From assembly GCF_000786655.1 (NCBI RefSeq), contig NZ_JROM01000041.1:62001-126000 (forward strand): a stretch of 64,000 bases of DNA, given 5' to 3'. The position numbers were made by a program, and so were the translations under genes. This document shows, in pieces, positions 29,048-36,895 of this stretch. Below the pieces are notes generated by a model. It did no database searches. It worked only from the letters and a program-made list of their open reading frames with translations, and was not told the DNA's origin. Each line of letters begins with the position of its first letter. Positions within the stretch are counted from its first letter, which is position 1. The stretch comes from Kocuria marina. GTDB taxonomy: Bacteria > Actinomycetota > Actinomycetes > Actinomycetales > Micrococcaceae.

Positions 29048-29629
29048 TCACAGGGTCGCGTGCTGCAGCCTGACCCCGTAGTGCGCCGTGAGTTCGGCCA
29101 TGCTGCGCGCCCCACTGCGGCGCGCGAGGTCGAGCACGATCCCGGCGCACGCGAGGGAGTCGCTCAGCGCATTGTGGTGCTCCACGACCTCCGCCCCCGC
29201 GGCGCGGGACGCCGACGGCAGGGCGTAGGAACGCAGCGTGTAAGCCGCGCGAGCCAAGCGGAGAGTGCACGCGTAGTCCCAAGTCCTCGCGGTTCCGCCG
29301 CACGCCCGATTCGCCGCCTTGATCACGCCGGTGTCGAAGACCGCATTGTGTGCCACCAGAACCGAATCCGGATCCTCCGGGCTGATGTTCTCGCACATCC
29401 AGTCCCACAGCAGGTCGAACGTGGGTGCGTGGGTGACGTCCGCGGGCCGGATGCCGTGGATCCGGACGTTGCCGGGCTCGAACCCGTCGTGGCCGAGCGG
29501 CGGACGGATGAGTGAGTACCGGGTGTCCACCACCTGGCCGTCCCGGACCCGTACCACCCCCAGGGCGCACGCGGACGCAGGGCTGCGATTGGCGGTCTCG
29601 AAATCTATGGCGGTGAAACTGACGGGCAC
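29048..29629 (-). CDS. DEDDh 3'-5' exonuclease (DnaQ-like)
   Basis: 193 residues, single exonuclease domain of the polymerase III epsilon family. The metal ligands are all there: Asp9 and Glu11 in AIDFETAN, Asp in LVAHNAVFDTGVI, and His/Asp in HHNALSDSLACAGIVL. It is a stand-alone proofreading or RNase-T-like exonuclease, and no BRCT or other domain is fused. GTG 29629 follows TACCCT by 6 nt. It converges on the ADP-ribosylglycohydrolase-like gene, 26 nt away. Confidence 0.88.
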   Translation of the reverse strand: MPVSFTAIDFETANRSPASACALGVVRVRDGQVVDTRYSLIRPPLGHDGFEPGNVRIHGIRPADVTHAPTFDLLWDWMCENISPEDPDSVLVAHNAVFDTGVIKAANRACGGTARTWDYACTLRLARAAYTLRSYALPSASRAAGAEVVEHHNALSDSLACAGIVLDLARRSGARSMAELTAHYGVRLQHATL

Positions 29630-29635
29630 CCGATC

Positions 29636-29641
29636 AGGGTA
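29636..29641 (-). promoter_or_regulatory. -10 box (TACCCT) of exonuclease gene
   Basis: TACCCT-N6-GTG, leaderless type. Confidence 0.6.
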
Positions 29642-29668
29642 GGCAACGCCTCCGACATGGCATGTCGC

Positions 29669-30529
29669 TCACACGGAGGCCATGGCGCGGGTCTCGTACC
29701 ACGCGTCCGCCTTCTCCACGGCCTGGCGGATCTGGGCGGTGTCGAGCTCGTGGTGTAGTGCGTACGCCACGGCCTGCAGCGGGAAGATCCGCGAGTGCAA
29801 TCGTGCGCGCAGATAATTCTCCTCGTCCGTGGCCTGGCGCACGCTGGACCAGCCGAACCACAGTCCGAGGGACGCGACGTCGTACGCAGGATCACTCATG
29901 CTCGCGTGGTCCCAGTCGATCACGCCCACCAGGTGCTCGTCCTGCCACAGCATGTTGGAGCCCATGAGGTCCCCGTGCACGAGCCGCGGCGGGACGTTGT
30001 CCAGGGCCACGAGGTCCTCGATCGCGTTCATGGCGCGGTCCCGGTTGCGCGGGAGCAGCAGCGGCAGCACCTGGTCCAGCAGGACGTGGCGACGGCGGTG
30101 ACCGCCCCAGTGCTGACCGGGCCGGTCCAGCCACGGCTCCGCCGCGCGCGCGTCCGCATCACGCACCTGCTCGAGGACCCTGCGCAGCTCCCGCGGGTCC
30201 GCGTGCCCCGGCGGGCGGGGGCTGCCGGGGATCCAGGTCATCCCCACGGCGGTGTACCGCCCGTCCTGCAGCACGGGGGTCAGGGGGCGCGGCACGGCGA
30301 AGTCGAACTCCGGTAGCCGCGACAGCGCACGGGTACGCCGGCGCACGTTCTCCCCCGAGGTCGGGTTCTTGGCGATCCGCACGCTCATCACGTGCCCCGC
30401 ATTGACCACGATGTGCGCGGACCCGCCGGCGTGCAGCTCCCATTCGGAGCGATCCACGCGCACCCCGGCCTCCGCCAACACGGCCTCGACGGCCGGAGCG
30501 AAAGGTAGGTGTCCGCACGCGAAAGTCAT
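29669..30529 (-). CDS. aminoglycoside phosphotransferase (APH)-family kinase
   Basis: 286 residues, protein-kinase-like fold. The catalytic loop is LVHGDLMGSNMLW (Asp as base, Asn as metal ligand), followed by the metal Asp in VIDWDHASMSDPAYDVASL. The N-lobe has the weak nucleotide region ELHAGGSAHIVVN and the lysine-equivalent in SVRIAKN. APH-like kinases phosphorylate many small molecules (choline, homoserine, sugars), and a resistance role is not supported here. It starts 3 nt after the rdgB stop, so the rph-rdgB-kinase genes form one unit. Confidence 0.8.
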   Translation of the reverse strand: MTFACGHLPFAPAVEAVLAEAGVRVDRSEWELHAGGSAHIVVNAGHVMSVRIAKNPTSGENVRRRTRALSRLPEFDFAVPRPLTPVLQDGRYTAVGMTWIPGSPRPPGHADPRELRRVLEQVRDADARAAEPWLDRPGQHWGGHRRRHVLLDQVLPLLLPRNRDRAMNAIEDLVALDNVPPRLVHGDLMGSNMLWQDEHLVGVIDWDHASMSDPAYDVASLGLWFGWSSVRQATDEENYLRARLHSRIFPLQAVAYALHHELDTAQIRQAVEKADAWYETRAMASV

Positions 30530-30532
30530 GGG

Positions 30533-31234
30533 TCAGTCCTCTGGCTCCGGTTCCAGGGGCGACGCCGCTGCGGCTTCCGGCCCGTCCTGCCGCGCAGTAC
30601 CGCTCGACCCCGTGAGCAGCTGCAACAAGTGCGGCAATACCGCGGCCATGGCCCGCGCACGATGGCTGATCCTGTTCTTGTGCTCGGGACTCAACTGCGC
30701 GCAGCTGAGGCCGTCCTGGCCGTCCGGGGCGAAGATCGGGTCGTAGCCGAACCCGTTCTCCCCCGCGGGTTCGCGCAGAATGGTCCCGGGCAGCTCACCC
30801 GTGACCACGTGCTCGGTGCCGTCCGGTGCCACGACCGCGGCGGCGCACACGAAGGAGCCGCGGCGGTTTTCGGGGGCGATGTCCCCGAGCTGGGCGAGCA
30901 GCAGCTGGAGGTTGGCGGCGTCGTCGCCGTGGACCCCGCTCCACCGCGCGGAGAAGATGCCCGGGGCGCCGCCCATGACGTCCACGCTGAGCCCCGAGTC
31001 GTCCGCGAGCGCGATGAGTCCCGTCTCCGCGGCGGCGGTGCGCGCCTTGAGCAGCGCGTTTTCCTGGAACGTGACACCCGTTTCGACGACGTCGCTCAGC
31101 CCGGCCGTGCGCGCGTCCACCACGATCCCGGGATCGGTCAGCCCCGCGTCGCGGAGCATGGCCTGCAGCTCGCGCACCTTGCCCGCGTTCTGTGTCGCGA
31201 GCACCACGCGGGCGCCGCGTACGTCATCGGCCAC
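30533..31234 (-). CDS. rdgB: non-canonical purine NTP pyrophosphatase (RdgB/HAM1)
   Basis: 233 residues. It hydrolyses dITP, dXTP and XTP to monophosphates, cleaning the nucleotide pool. Motifs: [18 protein letters not shown] at the N-terminus, [36 protein letters not shown], and [24 protein letters not shown] near the end. The last about 25 residues are a Pro/Glu-rich tail. GTG 31234 lies inside the end of rph (11-nt overlap), as in many actinobacteria. Confidence 0.94.
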   Translation of the reverse strand: MADDVRGARVVLATQNAGKVRELQAMLRDAGLTDPGIVVDARTAGLSDVVETGVTFQENALLKARTAAAETGLIALADDSGLSVDVMGGAPGIFSARWSGVHGDDAANLQLLLAQLGDIAPENRRGSFVCAAAVVAPDGTEHVVTGELPGTILREPAGENGFGYDPIFAPDGQDGLSCAQLSPEHKNRISHRARAMAAVLPHLLQLLTGSSGTARQDGPEAAAASPLEPEPED

Positions 31235-32033
31235 GGGTGGCCTCCAGGGTCTCCCGCTGGATCTCGGCCAGCTGGGCGCACCCGGCCACGGCGAGGTCGA
31301 GCAGGACGTCCAGTTCGGCGCGCTTGAACGGTGCGCCCTCGGCCGTGCCCTGGACCTCCACGAAGTCCCCCGAGCCGGTCACGACGACGTTCATGTCGGT
31401 TTCCGCGCGCACGTCCTCCACGTAGGGCAGGTCGAGCATGGGGACACCGTCGATGATCCCCACGGACACGGCCGAGACCGTGTCGATGAGGGGATTGACC
31501 CGCGGCTTGAGGATGCCGTTGTCGTGGGCCCAGCGGATGGCCTCGGCGAGTGCGACGTACGCGCCGGTGATGGACGCGGTGCGGGTACCGCCGTCGGCCT
31601 GCAGGACGTCGCAGTCGAGGACCACGGTGTTCTCCCCGAGGGCCTTGAGGTCGATGATCGAACGCAGGGAGCGGCCGATCAGACGCGAGATCTCATGGGT
31701 GCGGCCACCGATCTTGCCCTTGACCGACTCGCGGGCGGAACGCGTGGAGGTGGCGCGCGGGAGCATGGCGTACTCCGCGGTCACCCACCCCCGACCCTCG
31801 CCCTTAAGCCAGCGGGGCACGCCCTCCGTGAGTGACGCGGTGCACAGCACACGGGTGCCGCCGAATTCGATCAGGGCGGAACCCTCGGCCTGTTCGGACC
31901 AACCGCGGGTGATGGTGATGGGCCGCAGTTCGTCGACGGCGCGCCCGTCCGCTCGTACCAGCCCCGATGCGGCGGAGCCACCCTCGCCCGTGGAATTCTC
32001 GGTGGATCGTGCCGGGTCGGTAGGCGAAGTCAT
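31224..32033 (-). CDS. rph: ribonuclease PH
   Basis: 269 residues. A phosphorolytic 3'-5' exoribonuclease that trims tRNA precursors, working as a hexamer. The core begins [19 protein letters not shown] and includes [16 protein letters not shown], the [25 protein letters not shown] loop, [22 protein letters not shown] and [14 protein letters not shown]. About 24 variable residues precede the core. TAGGCT lies 7 nt before ATG 32033. It heads the rph-rdgB-kinase unit. Confidence 0.95.
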   Translation of the reverse strand: MTSPTDPARSTENSTGEGGSAASGLVRADGRAVDELRPITITRGWSEQAEGSALIEFGGTRVLCTASLTEGVPRWLKGEGRGWVTAEYAMLPRATSTRSARESVKGKIGGRTHEISRLIGRSLRSIIDLKALGENTVVLDCDVLQADGGTRTASITGAYVALAEAIRWAHDNGILKPRVNPLIDTVSAVSVGIIDGVPMLDLPYVEDVRAETDMNVVVTGSGDFVEVQGTAEGAPFKRAELDVLLDLAVAGCAQLAEIQRETLEATRGR

Positions 32034-32040
32034 GGGTTTC

Positions 32041-32046
32041 AGCCTA
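32041..32046 (-). promoter_or_regulatory. -10 box (TAGGCT) of rph
   Basis: TAGGCT-N7-ATG, leaderless type. It overlaps the stop region of the upstream hydrolase gene (stop at 32044). Confidence 0.55.
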
Positions 32047-32883
32047 GTCCCCGGTCACCGCGCTTGCCAATGCATTGAACGAATGGTCGGTCGGCCCGGC
32101 GACGTCGTAACTCGTGGCCACGCGGGCCACGGTGACCGGGCCGGAGAACGCTCCGACGGCCTCAGCCGTGGCCGTGTCCACCGAGTTCCACACGGGCAGG
32201 TGGGTCAGCAGCAACCGCCGCACACCCGCGGCGGTCGCGGTCTCCCCCGCACGCTTGCCCGTGAGGTGGATCCCGCGCAGATGGTCCTCGCGGCCCTCCT
32301 GGTAGGCGGCCTCGCACAGGAACACGTCCGCGTCGCGGGCCGCTGCCACGAGCTCCTCGCACGCGTCCGTGTCCCCCGAGTACGTGAGGACCTCCGTGCC
32401 GTTCGCCCCGCGGTACTCGACGCGCAGCGCGTAGGGCTCGGGACACGGGTGATACACGGGGTGGGGCGTGACAGTGAACGGTCCCACCGTCACGGGCTGG
32501 TTGGCCTGCCACACGTGAAAGTCGAACTCGGTGTCCATCGAGTGCTCGGGCGGCAACAGGTGCAGCTGGTTGAGGTAGCCGTGCAACATGGACGGACCGT
32601 AGATCGGGATGCGCCCGCCCTGCCATCCGCGGGGATCCCACTTCACGGCCACGTGCAGACCGCCCACGTCCACGCAGTGGTCCGGGTGCAGGTGGGAGAG
32701 CATGATCGCGTCGATCTCGTGCAGGTCGATGTGGCGCTGCAGGACACCCAGGGCACCGCTGCCCATGTCCAGCACGATGCGCCACGTGCGCCCGTCCGCG
32801 TCCTCCCCGGAGAGCAGGTAGCACGAGGCGGGGGCGTCGGGCCCGGGGAAACTTCCGGTGTTACCGATCACTGTGAGGATCAT
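32044..32883 (-). CDS. MBL-fold metallo-hydrolase (RNase Z/phosphodiesterase-like)
   Basis: 279 residues. The metal motif is SHLHPDH in [16 protein letters not shown], with further ligands in [29 protein letters not shown] and LLTHLPVW. The fold resembles the RNase Z/cyclic phosphodiesterase branch of the superfamily, and the gene is the usual neighbour of murI and rph in actinobacteria. The substrate is not established from sequence. ATG 32883 is preceded by an AAAGGCGA ribosome-binding site, 25 nt after murI. Confidence 0.85.
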   Translation of the reverse strand: MILTVIGNTGSFPGPDAPASCYLLSGEDADGRTWRIVLDMGSGALGVLQRHIDLHEIDAIMLSHLHPDHCVDVGGLHVAVKWDPRGWQGGRIPIYGPSMLHGYLNQLHLLPPEHSMDTEFDFHVWQANQPVTVGPFTVTPHPVYHPCPEPYALRVEYRGANGTEVLTYSGDTDACEELVAAARDADVFLCEAAYQEGREDHLRGIHLTGKRAGETATAAGVRRLLLTHLPVWNSVDTATAEAVGAFSGPVTVARVATSYDVAGPTDHSFNALASAVTGD

Positions 32884-32908
32884 GGGTGATCGCCTTTCTG
32901 GTGCCGAC

Positions 32909-33799
32909 TCAGCGTTGAGCCGCGTGGATCGTGGCGAGGGAACCGGTGGGGTACTGCTCCGCGACGGACGCCGTGTGCCGCACGCGGACCACTTCGGGGC
33001 CCAGGAACCGTTGGGCGAGGACCTCGAAGCTCACGGGGTCCCCCGTGGCCAGGAATTCGTGGTGGGGAGCGAGCTCGGGATCCCGCTCGAGGTGGTTGTC
33101 CAACAGGCAGCGGTAGACGTCCCGCGAGGCCTCTTCCGAGGACGAGACCAGGTTCACGCTCTCGCCCATGACGTAAGAGATCACCGCGGTGAGCAGCGGG
33201 TAGTGCGTGCACCCGAGAACCAGGGTGTCCACGCTCGCGTCCTTGAGGGGCTGGAGGTAGTGCTGGGCGGTGCGCAACAGGTCGGGCCCCGTGGTCACGC
33301 CGCGCTCCACGTACTCCACGAATTCGGGGCACGCCACGGACGTGATCTCGAGCTGGGGGGCCGCCGCGAACGTGTCGTCGTACGCGCGTGAGCCGATCGT
33401 CGCCTCGGTACCGATCACCCCCACCCGACCGGAGCGCGTGGTGGCCACCGCACGGCGCACCGCGGGCTGGATGACCTCGGTCACGGGGATGTTGTAGCCG
33501 CGCGTGTAACGCTCGCGCGCATCCCGCAGCACTGCGGCGGACGCGGTGTTGCACGCGATCACGAGCAGCTTGACCCCGGAGTCCACGAGGTCGTCCATGA
33601 TCCGCAGGGCATTGGAGCGCACCTCGGCGATCGGCAGGGGCCCGTAGGGGCCGTGCGCGGTGTCACCGACGTAGAGGATCTCCTCGTTGGGCAGCTGGTC
33701 GATGATCGCTCGCGCCACCGTGAGCCCGCCCACACCCGAATCGAACACGCCGATGGGCGAGTTGGGATTGGGACCGGTGGGACGTTCGTGCGCCTGCAT
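32909..33799 (-). CDS. murI: glutamate racemase
   Basis: 296 residues. It converts L- to D-glutamate for peptidoglycan, without cofactor. The two catalytic cysteines are in [12 protein letters not shown] and [13 protein letters not shown]. The N-terminal [16 protein letters not shown] and the [11 protein letters not shown] segment are also typical. The start follows TACAGT by 8 nt, so the 5' UTR would be only 1-2 nt. The next gene downstream is the metallo-hydrolase. Confidence 0.95.
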   Translation of the reverse strand: MQAHERPTGPNPNSPIGVFDSGVGGLTVARAIIDQLPNEEILYVGDTAHGPYGPLPIAEVRSNALRIMDDLVDSGVKLLVIACNTASAAVLRDARERYTRGYNIPVTEVIQPAVRRAVATTRSGRVGVIGTEATIGSRAYDDTFAAAPQLEITSVACPEFVEYVERGVTTGPDLLRTAQHYLQPLKDASVDTLVLGCTHYPLLTAVISYVMGESVNLVSSSEEASRDVYRCLLDNHLERDPELAPHHEFLATGDPVSFEVLAQRFLGPEVVRVRHTASVAEQYPTGSLATIHAAQR

Positions 33800-33807
33800 A
33801 CCGGAAA

Positions 33808-33813
33808 ACTGTA
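33808..33813 (-). promoter_or_regulatory. -10 box (TACAGT) of murI
   Basis: TACAGT-N8-ATG, near-leaderless. Confidence 0.5.
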
Positions 33814-33867
33814 GTGCTTTTCGCGCGCCTCATGGCACATGCGACGTGTGATGTACGCGATCCCCGG

Positions 33868-34443
33868 TCACCGGGACGGCAGGGTCTTCAGCAGCGCGTT
33901 CATCAGGGTCTCCTGCAGCCAGGAGACGAAGTTGTAGACCACGCCCATGTACTGCTCCACGTCCTCGGCCCGGCCGAAGTCGGTCAGCTCGGCCACGCGC
34001 TCGGCGGCCTCGGCCGAGTCGATGTTCAACCGGGAGGCCAGCACGAGGCGGACGTCGTTGAGCGAGCGCGCGAAGTCCTGTGCCTGCTCCACGCTCAGCA
34101 CCACGGGCTCGGACTCCAGGGCCAGGGAGGACGCGCGCAACGCCGCGGTCTTGCGTTCGCGCAGCGAGCGGTCCGTGAGTCGCCGGAACTCGGCGGCCTG
34201 GTCCGGGTCCGACGACGCCGCGGGCAGCAGCCTGCGCACCGCCGGGTCCGTGGGTTCGGCCACGTCCTCGTCCCAGCCGAGCAGCGCCTCGAGCGGGTCG
34301 TCGTTGCGAGCCGACCCGTCCTCGCGAGCCTCGGGCTCGAGGGTCTCCCCCACGTCCGAGAACAGTTTCTGCAACAACCGCACCTCGGGGGCCTCGAACC
34401 GACCGACGATGCCCTTGCGCGTGCGCTTGAACCCGTGCGCCAT
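33868..34443 (-). CDS. DUF2017 domain-containing protein
   Basis: 191 residues, cytosolic and helical, with a charged N-terminus (MAHGFKRTRKGIVGRFEAPEVRLLQKLF). No catalytic motif is visible. It belongs to the DUF2017 family, which in actinobacteria always sits between clpS and murI. Its ATG overlaps the clpS stop by one base (TGATG), so both are made together. A role near ClpS-dependent proteolysis is suggested only by this linkage. Confidence 0.85.
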   Translation of the reverse strand: MAHGFKRTRKGIVGRFEAPEVRLLQKLFSDVGETLEPEAREDGSARNDDPLEALLGWDEDVAEPTDPAVRRLLPAASSDPDQAAEFRRLTDRSLRERKTAALRASSLALESEPVVLSVEQAQDFARSLNDVRLVLASRLNIDSAEAAERVAELTDFGRAEDVEQYMGVVYNFVSWLQETLMNALLKTLPSR

Positions 34444-34811
34444 CAGTGCTCCCCCGCCTTCTCGTACGTGGCCCACAGGCCGTAGCCGTGCAGCGAGCTC
34501 ACGTGCGTCTCCGCTTCCTCGAGGGTTCCCGTGAACACGATCGAGCGGCCCCGGTTGTGCACCTCGAGCATGAGTTTGCGGGCCTTGGCGTCCGAGTAGC
34601 CGAAGTGGGCGCGGAACACGTAGACCACGTAGCTCATGAGGTTCACGGGGTCGTCCCAGACCACCACGTTCCACGGCACGTTCATGGCCGTGACCGCCTG
34701 CTCCTCCCGTTCGAGCACGGGGGACTCCGCCGGCGCGGAGCTCATCAGGACGGCCGGGATCCGGGCGGGGACGGCGCGGTGCGTAGTGGACATCGCCTCC
34801 ATGGTAGTCAC
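34443..34811 (-). CDS. clpS: ATP-dependent Clp protease adaptor ClpS
   Basis: 122 residues from the GTG at 34811, and ATG 34802 or 34793 would give 119 or 116. ClpS brings N-degron substrates to ClpC/ClpAP. The core has WNVVVWDDPVNLMSYVVYVF (substrate-pocket Asn/Asp/Met), then YSDAKARKLMLEVHNRGRSIVFTG and the C-terminal GLWATYEKAG. The first about 40 residues are variable and likely flexible. The start is uncertain because no clear Shine-Dalgarno or -10 box decides it. It is divergent from pncB. Confidence 0.9.
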   Translation of the reverse strand: MTTMEAMSTTHRAVPARIPAVLMSSAPAESPVLEREEQAVTAMNVPWNVVVWDDPVNLMSYVVYVFRAHFGYSDAKARKLMLEVHNRGRSIVFTGTLEEAETHVSSLHGYGLWATYEKAGEH

Positions 34812-34845
34812 GGGGACACGGATGTGCGCACGCCGGACGGCCCAC

Positions 34846-34851
34846 TAGGCT
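34846..34851 (+). promoter_or_regulatory. -10 box (TAGGCT) of pncBA
   Basis: TAGGCT-N6-GTG, leaderless type, only 34 nt from the divergent clpS start. Confidence 0.62.
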
Positions 34852-34857
34852 GGCCAC

Positions 34858-36198
34858 GTGAACGAGCACACCTATTCCTGGCACCCGCAGCCCACGTCCT
34901 TGCTGACGGACCACTACGAGTTGACCATGTTGCAGGCCGCGCTCCGGGCGGGCACCGCGTCCCGCCGCAGCGTGTTCGAGGTCTTCGCCCGCAGACTCCC
35001 CAACGGCCGCCGCTACGGGGTGTTCGCCGGGATGGGCCGGGTGCTCGAGGGGCTCGAGCAGTTCCGATTCACCGACGAGCAGTTGCGGTTCCTGCGAGAC
35101 ACCGCCGTGGTGGACGCCCAGACCGTGGCGTACCTCGAGAACTTCCGCTTCACCGGCCAGATCCGCGGCTACGCGGAGGGCGAGACGTACTTCCCCCACT
35201 CGCCGCTGCTGAGCGTGGAGTCCTCGTTCGCCGAGGCGTGCGTCCTGGAGACCTACATCCTCTCCGTCCTGAACTTCGATTCCGCCGTGGCCTCGGCGGC
35301 CTCCCGCATGGTGGGTGCCGCGGGAGAGCGCCCGTGCATCGAGATGGGGTCGCGCCGCGCCCACGAGCAGGCGGCCGTGGCCGCGGCCCGCGCCGCCGTG
35401 GTCGCGGGCTTCGACTCGACCTCCAACCTCGAGGCCGGTTTCCGCTACGGGGTCAAGACCGTGGGCACCGCGGCCCACTCGTTCACCCTGCTGCACGACT
35501 CCGAGGAGCAGGCGTTCCGCGCCCAGCTGGACGCGCTGGGTGTGTCCACGACCCTGTTGGTGGACACGTACGACGTCGAACGGGCCGTCACGCTCGCCGT
35601 GGAGATCGCGGGCAAGGACCTCGGGGGCGTGCGCCTGGACTCGGGCGATCTCGTGACACAGGCCGCGTCCGTGCGCGCGCTGCTCGACAAGCTCGGCAAC
35701 TCCAACACCCGGATCACGGTCACGAGTGACCTGGACGAGTACGCGATCGCCGCCCTGCGCGCCGCTCCGGTGGACGCGTACGGCGTGGGCACGCGCCTCG
35801 TCACGGGCTCGGGTGCCCCCACGTCGTCGATGGTCTACAAGCTCGTCTCGCGCGAGGGCGCCTCGGGCGCCATGGAACCCGTGGCCAAGGCGTCCTCCGG
35901 CAAGAAGTCGGTGGGCGGCGAGAAGTACGCGCTGCGCCGTCGTGATCCCCAGGGCGTGGCCACGCACGAGATCGTGGGCGTGTCTCACATGCCCGAGGAC
36001 GACGGCGACGACCGCCCCTTGCTCGTGGACTACGTCACCGGCGGCGAGCTGCACGACGGCTACACGGGCCCCGAGGCCGTGACCCGCGCCCGGCAGCGCC
36101 ACGTCGATTCCGTGGCCGAACTGCCCCGCGCGGCGCGCCGGCTCTCCGAGGGCGAGCCCGTGATCCCCACCGTGATCGAACCCGGAACCGCACACTGA
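34858..36198 (+). CDS. pncB: nicotinate phosphoribosyltransferase
   Basis: 446 residues. It makes nicotinate mononucleotide from nicotinate and PRPP with ATP, the entry of NAD salvage. The N-terminus LLTDHYELTMLQAALRAG, the MGSRRAHEQAAVAAARAA region with the phosphorylated-His-type loop, VLDSG-like RLDSGDLVTQAASVR and VTSDLDEYAI, and GVGTRLVTGSG are characteristic. GTG 34858 is fixed by TAGGCT 6 nt before it. It is followed after 14 nt by the nicotinamidase gene, giving both steps from nicotinamide. Confidence 0.94.
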   Translation: MNEHTYSWHPQPTSLLTDHYELTMLQAALRAGTASRRSVFEVFARRLPNGRRYGVFAGMGRVLEGLEQFRFTDEQLRFLRDTAVVDAQTVAYLENFRFTGQIRGYAEGETYFPHSPLLSVESSFAEACVLETYILSVLNFDSAVASAASRMVGAAGERPCIEMGSRRAHEQAAVAAARAAVVAGFDSTSNLEAGFRYGVKTVGTAAHSFTLLHDSEEQAFRAQLDALGVSTTLLVDTYDVERAVTLAVEIAGKDLGGVRLDSGDLVTQAASVRALLDKLGNSNTRITVTSDLDEYAIAALRAAPVDAYGVGTRLVTGSGAPTSSMVYKLVSREGASGAMEPVAKASSGKKSVGGEKYALRRRDPQGVATHEIVGVSHMPEDDGDDRPLLVDYVTGGELHDGYTGPEAVTRARQRHVDSVAELPRAARRLSEGEPVIPTVIEPGTAH

Positions 36199-36212
36199 CC
36201 AGGGAGGTAGCC

Positions 36213-36830
36213 ATGCGCACTGCATTGCTGATCGTGGACATCCAGAACGACTTCTGCGAGGGCGGCAGCCTGGCTGTCGAAGGCGGGGCGGCGGTCGCCG
36301 CGCAGGTCTCCGAGTACCTCGAGGACCACCACGGCGACTACGTGGCCGTGGCCGCGACCCAGGACTGGCACGTGGATCCCGGGGAGCACTTCAGCGACAC
36401 CCCCGACTTCGTCACGAGCTGGCCCGTGCACTGCGTCGCTGAGACCACCGGCGCTGACACGCACCCCGATCTCGACACCGAGTACGTCACGGAGTACTTC
36501 CGCAAGGGCGCGTACGACGCCGCCTACTCCGGTTTCGAGGGCCTGTCCGCCCCGGACGTGGACGTCCCCATGGGGGAATCGGAGGAGGACTCCGACGAAG
36601 AACGCGTGAGCCTGGACGACTGGCTGCAGGAACGCGGCGTCGAGGCCGTGGACGTCGTGGGTCTCGCGCTGGACCACTGCGTGCTGGCCACGGCCAAGGA
36701 CGCCGTGGAGGCCGGCTACGAGACCCGGGTGCTGCTGCCGCTGACCGCGCCCGTGGCAGCCGAGTCCGGTGAGCGGGCGGTCGAGGAACTCGAGGCCGCC
36801 GGCGCGGAGGTCGTCACCGACCTGCCTTGA
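36213..36830 (+). CDS. pncA: nicotinamidase (isochorismatase family)
   Basis: 205 residues. It hydrolyses nicotinamide to nicotinate, feeding PncB. The catalytic triad is visible: Asp in LLIVDIQNDF, Lys in YFRKGAYDAAYSGF and Cys in LALDHCVLATAKDA, with the metal site in TQDWHVDPGEHF. Residues about 118-130 form an acidic Glu/Asp-rich loop. GGGAGG lies 6 nt before ATG 36213. Confidence 0.92.
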   Translation: MRTALLIVDIQNDFCEGGSLAVEGGAAVAAQVSEYLEDHHGDYVAVAATQDWHVDPGEHFSDTPDFVTSWPVHCVAETTGADTHPDLDTEYVTEYFRKGAYDAAYSGFEGLSAPDVDVPMGESEEDSDEERVSLDDWLQERGVEAVDVVGLALDHCVLATAKDAVEAGYETRVLLPLTAPVAAESGERAVEELEAAGAEVVTDLP

Positions 36831-36839
36831 GCGCCGGGC

Positions 36840-36895
36840 ACGTCGCTGCGCGGGGTACTTCCCCGCGCGGGTACGTCGCTGCGCCGGTTACTTCC
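36840..36895. repeat. 23-nt direct repeat, two copies
   Basis: ACGTCGCTGCGC followed by GGGTACTTCC-type sequence occurs at 36840-36862 and 36873-36895 (33-nt spacing). The second copy runs into the 3' end of the helicase gene. Confidence 0.65.
36848..36868. terminator. hairpin between convergent pncA and helicase gene
   Basis: GCGCGGGG (36848-36855) pairs with CCCCGCGC (36861-36868) around a 5-nt loop. It is shared by both convergent genes. Confidence 0.65.

Noticed and set aside
29669-30529. Aminoglycoside resistance gene
   Set aside because: Only the general kinase fold is shared. It sits in a housekeeping rph-rdgB unit with normal base composition, so a resistance function is unsupported.
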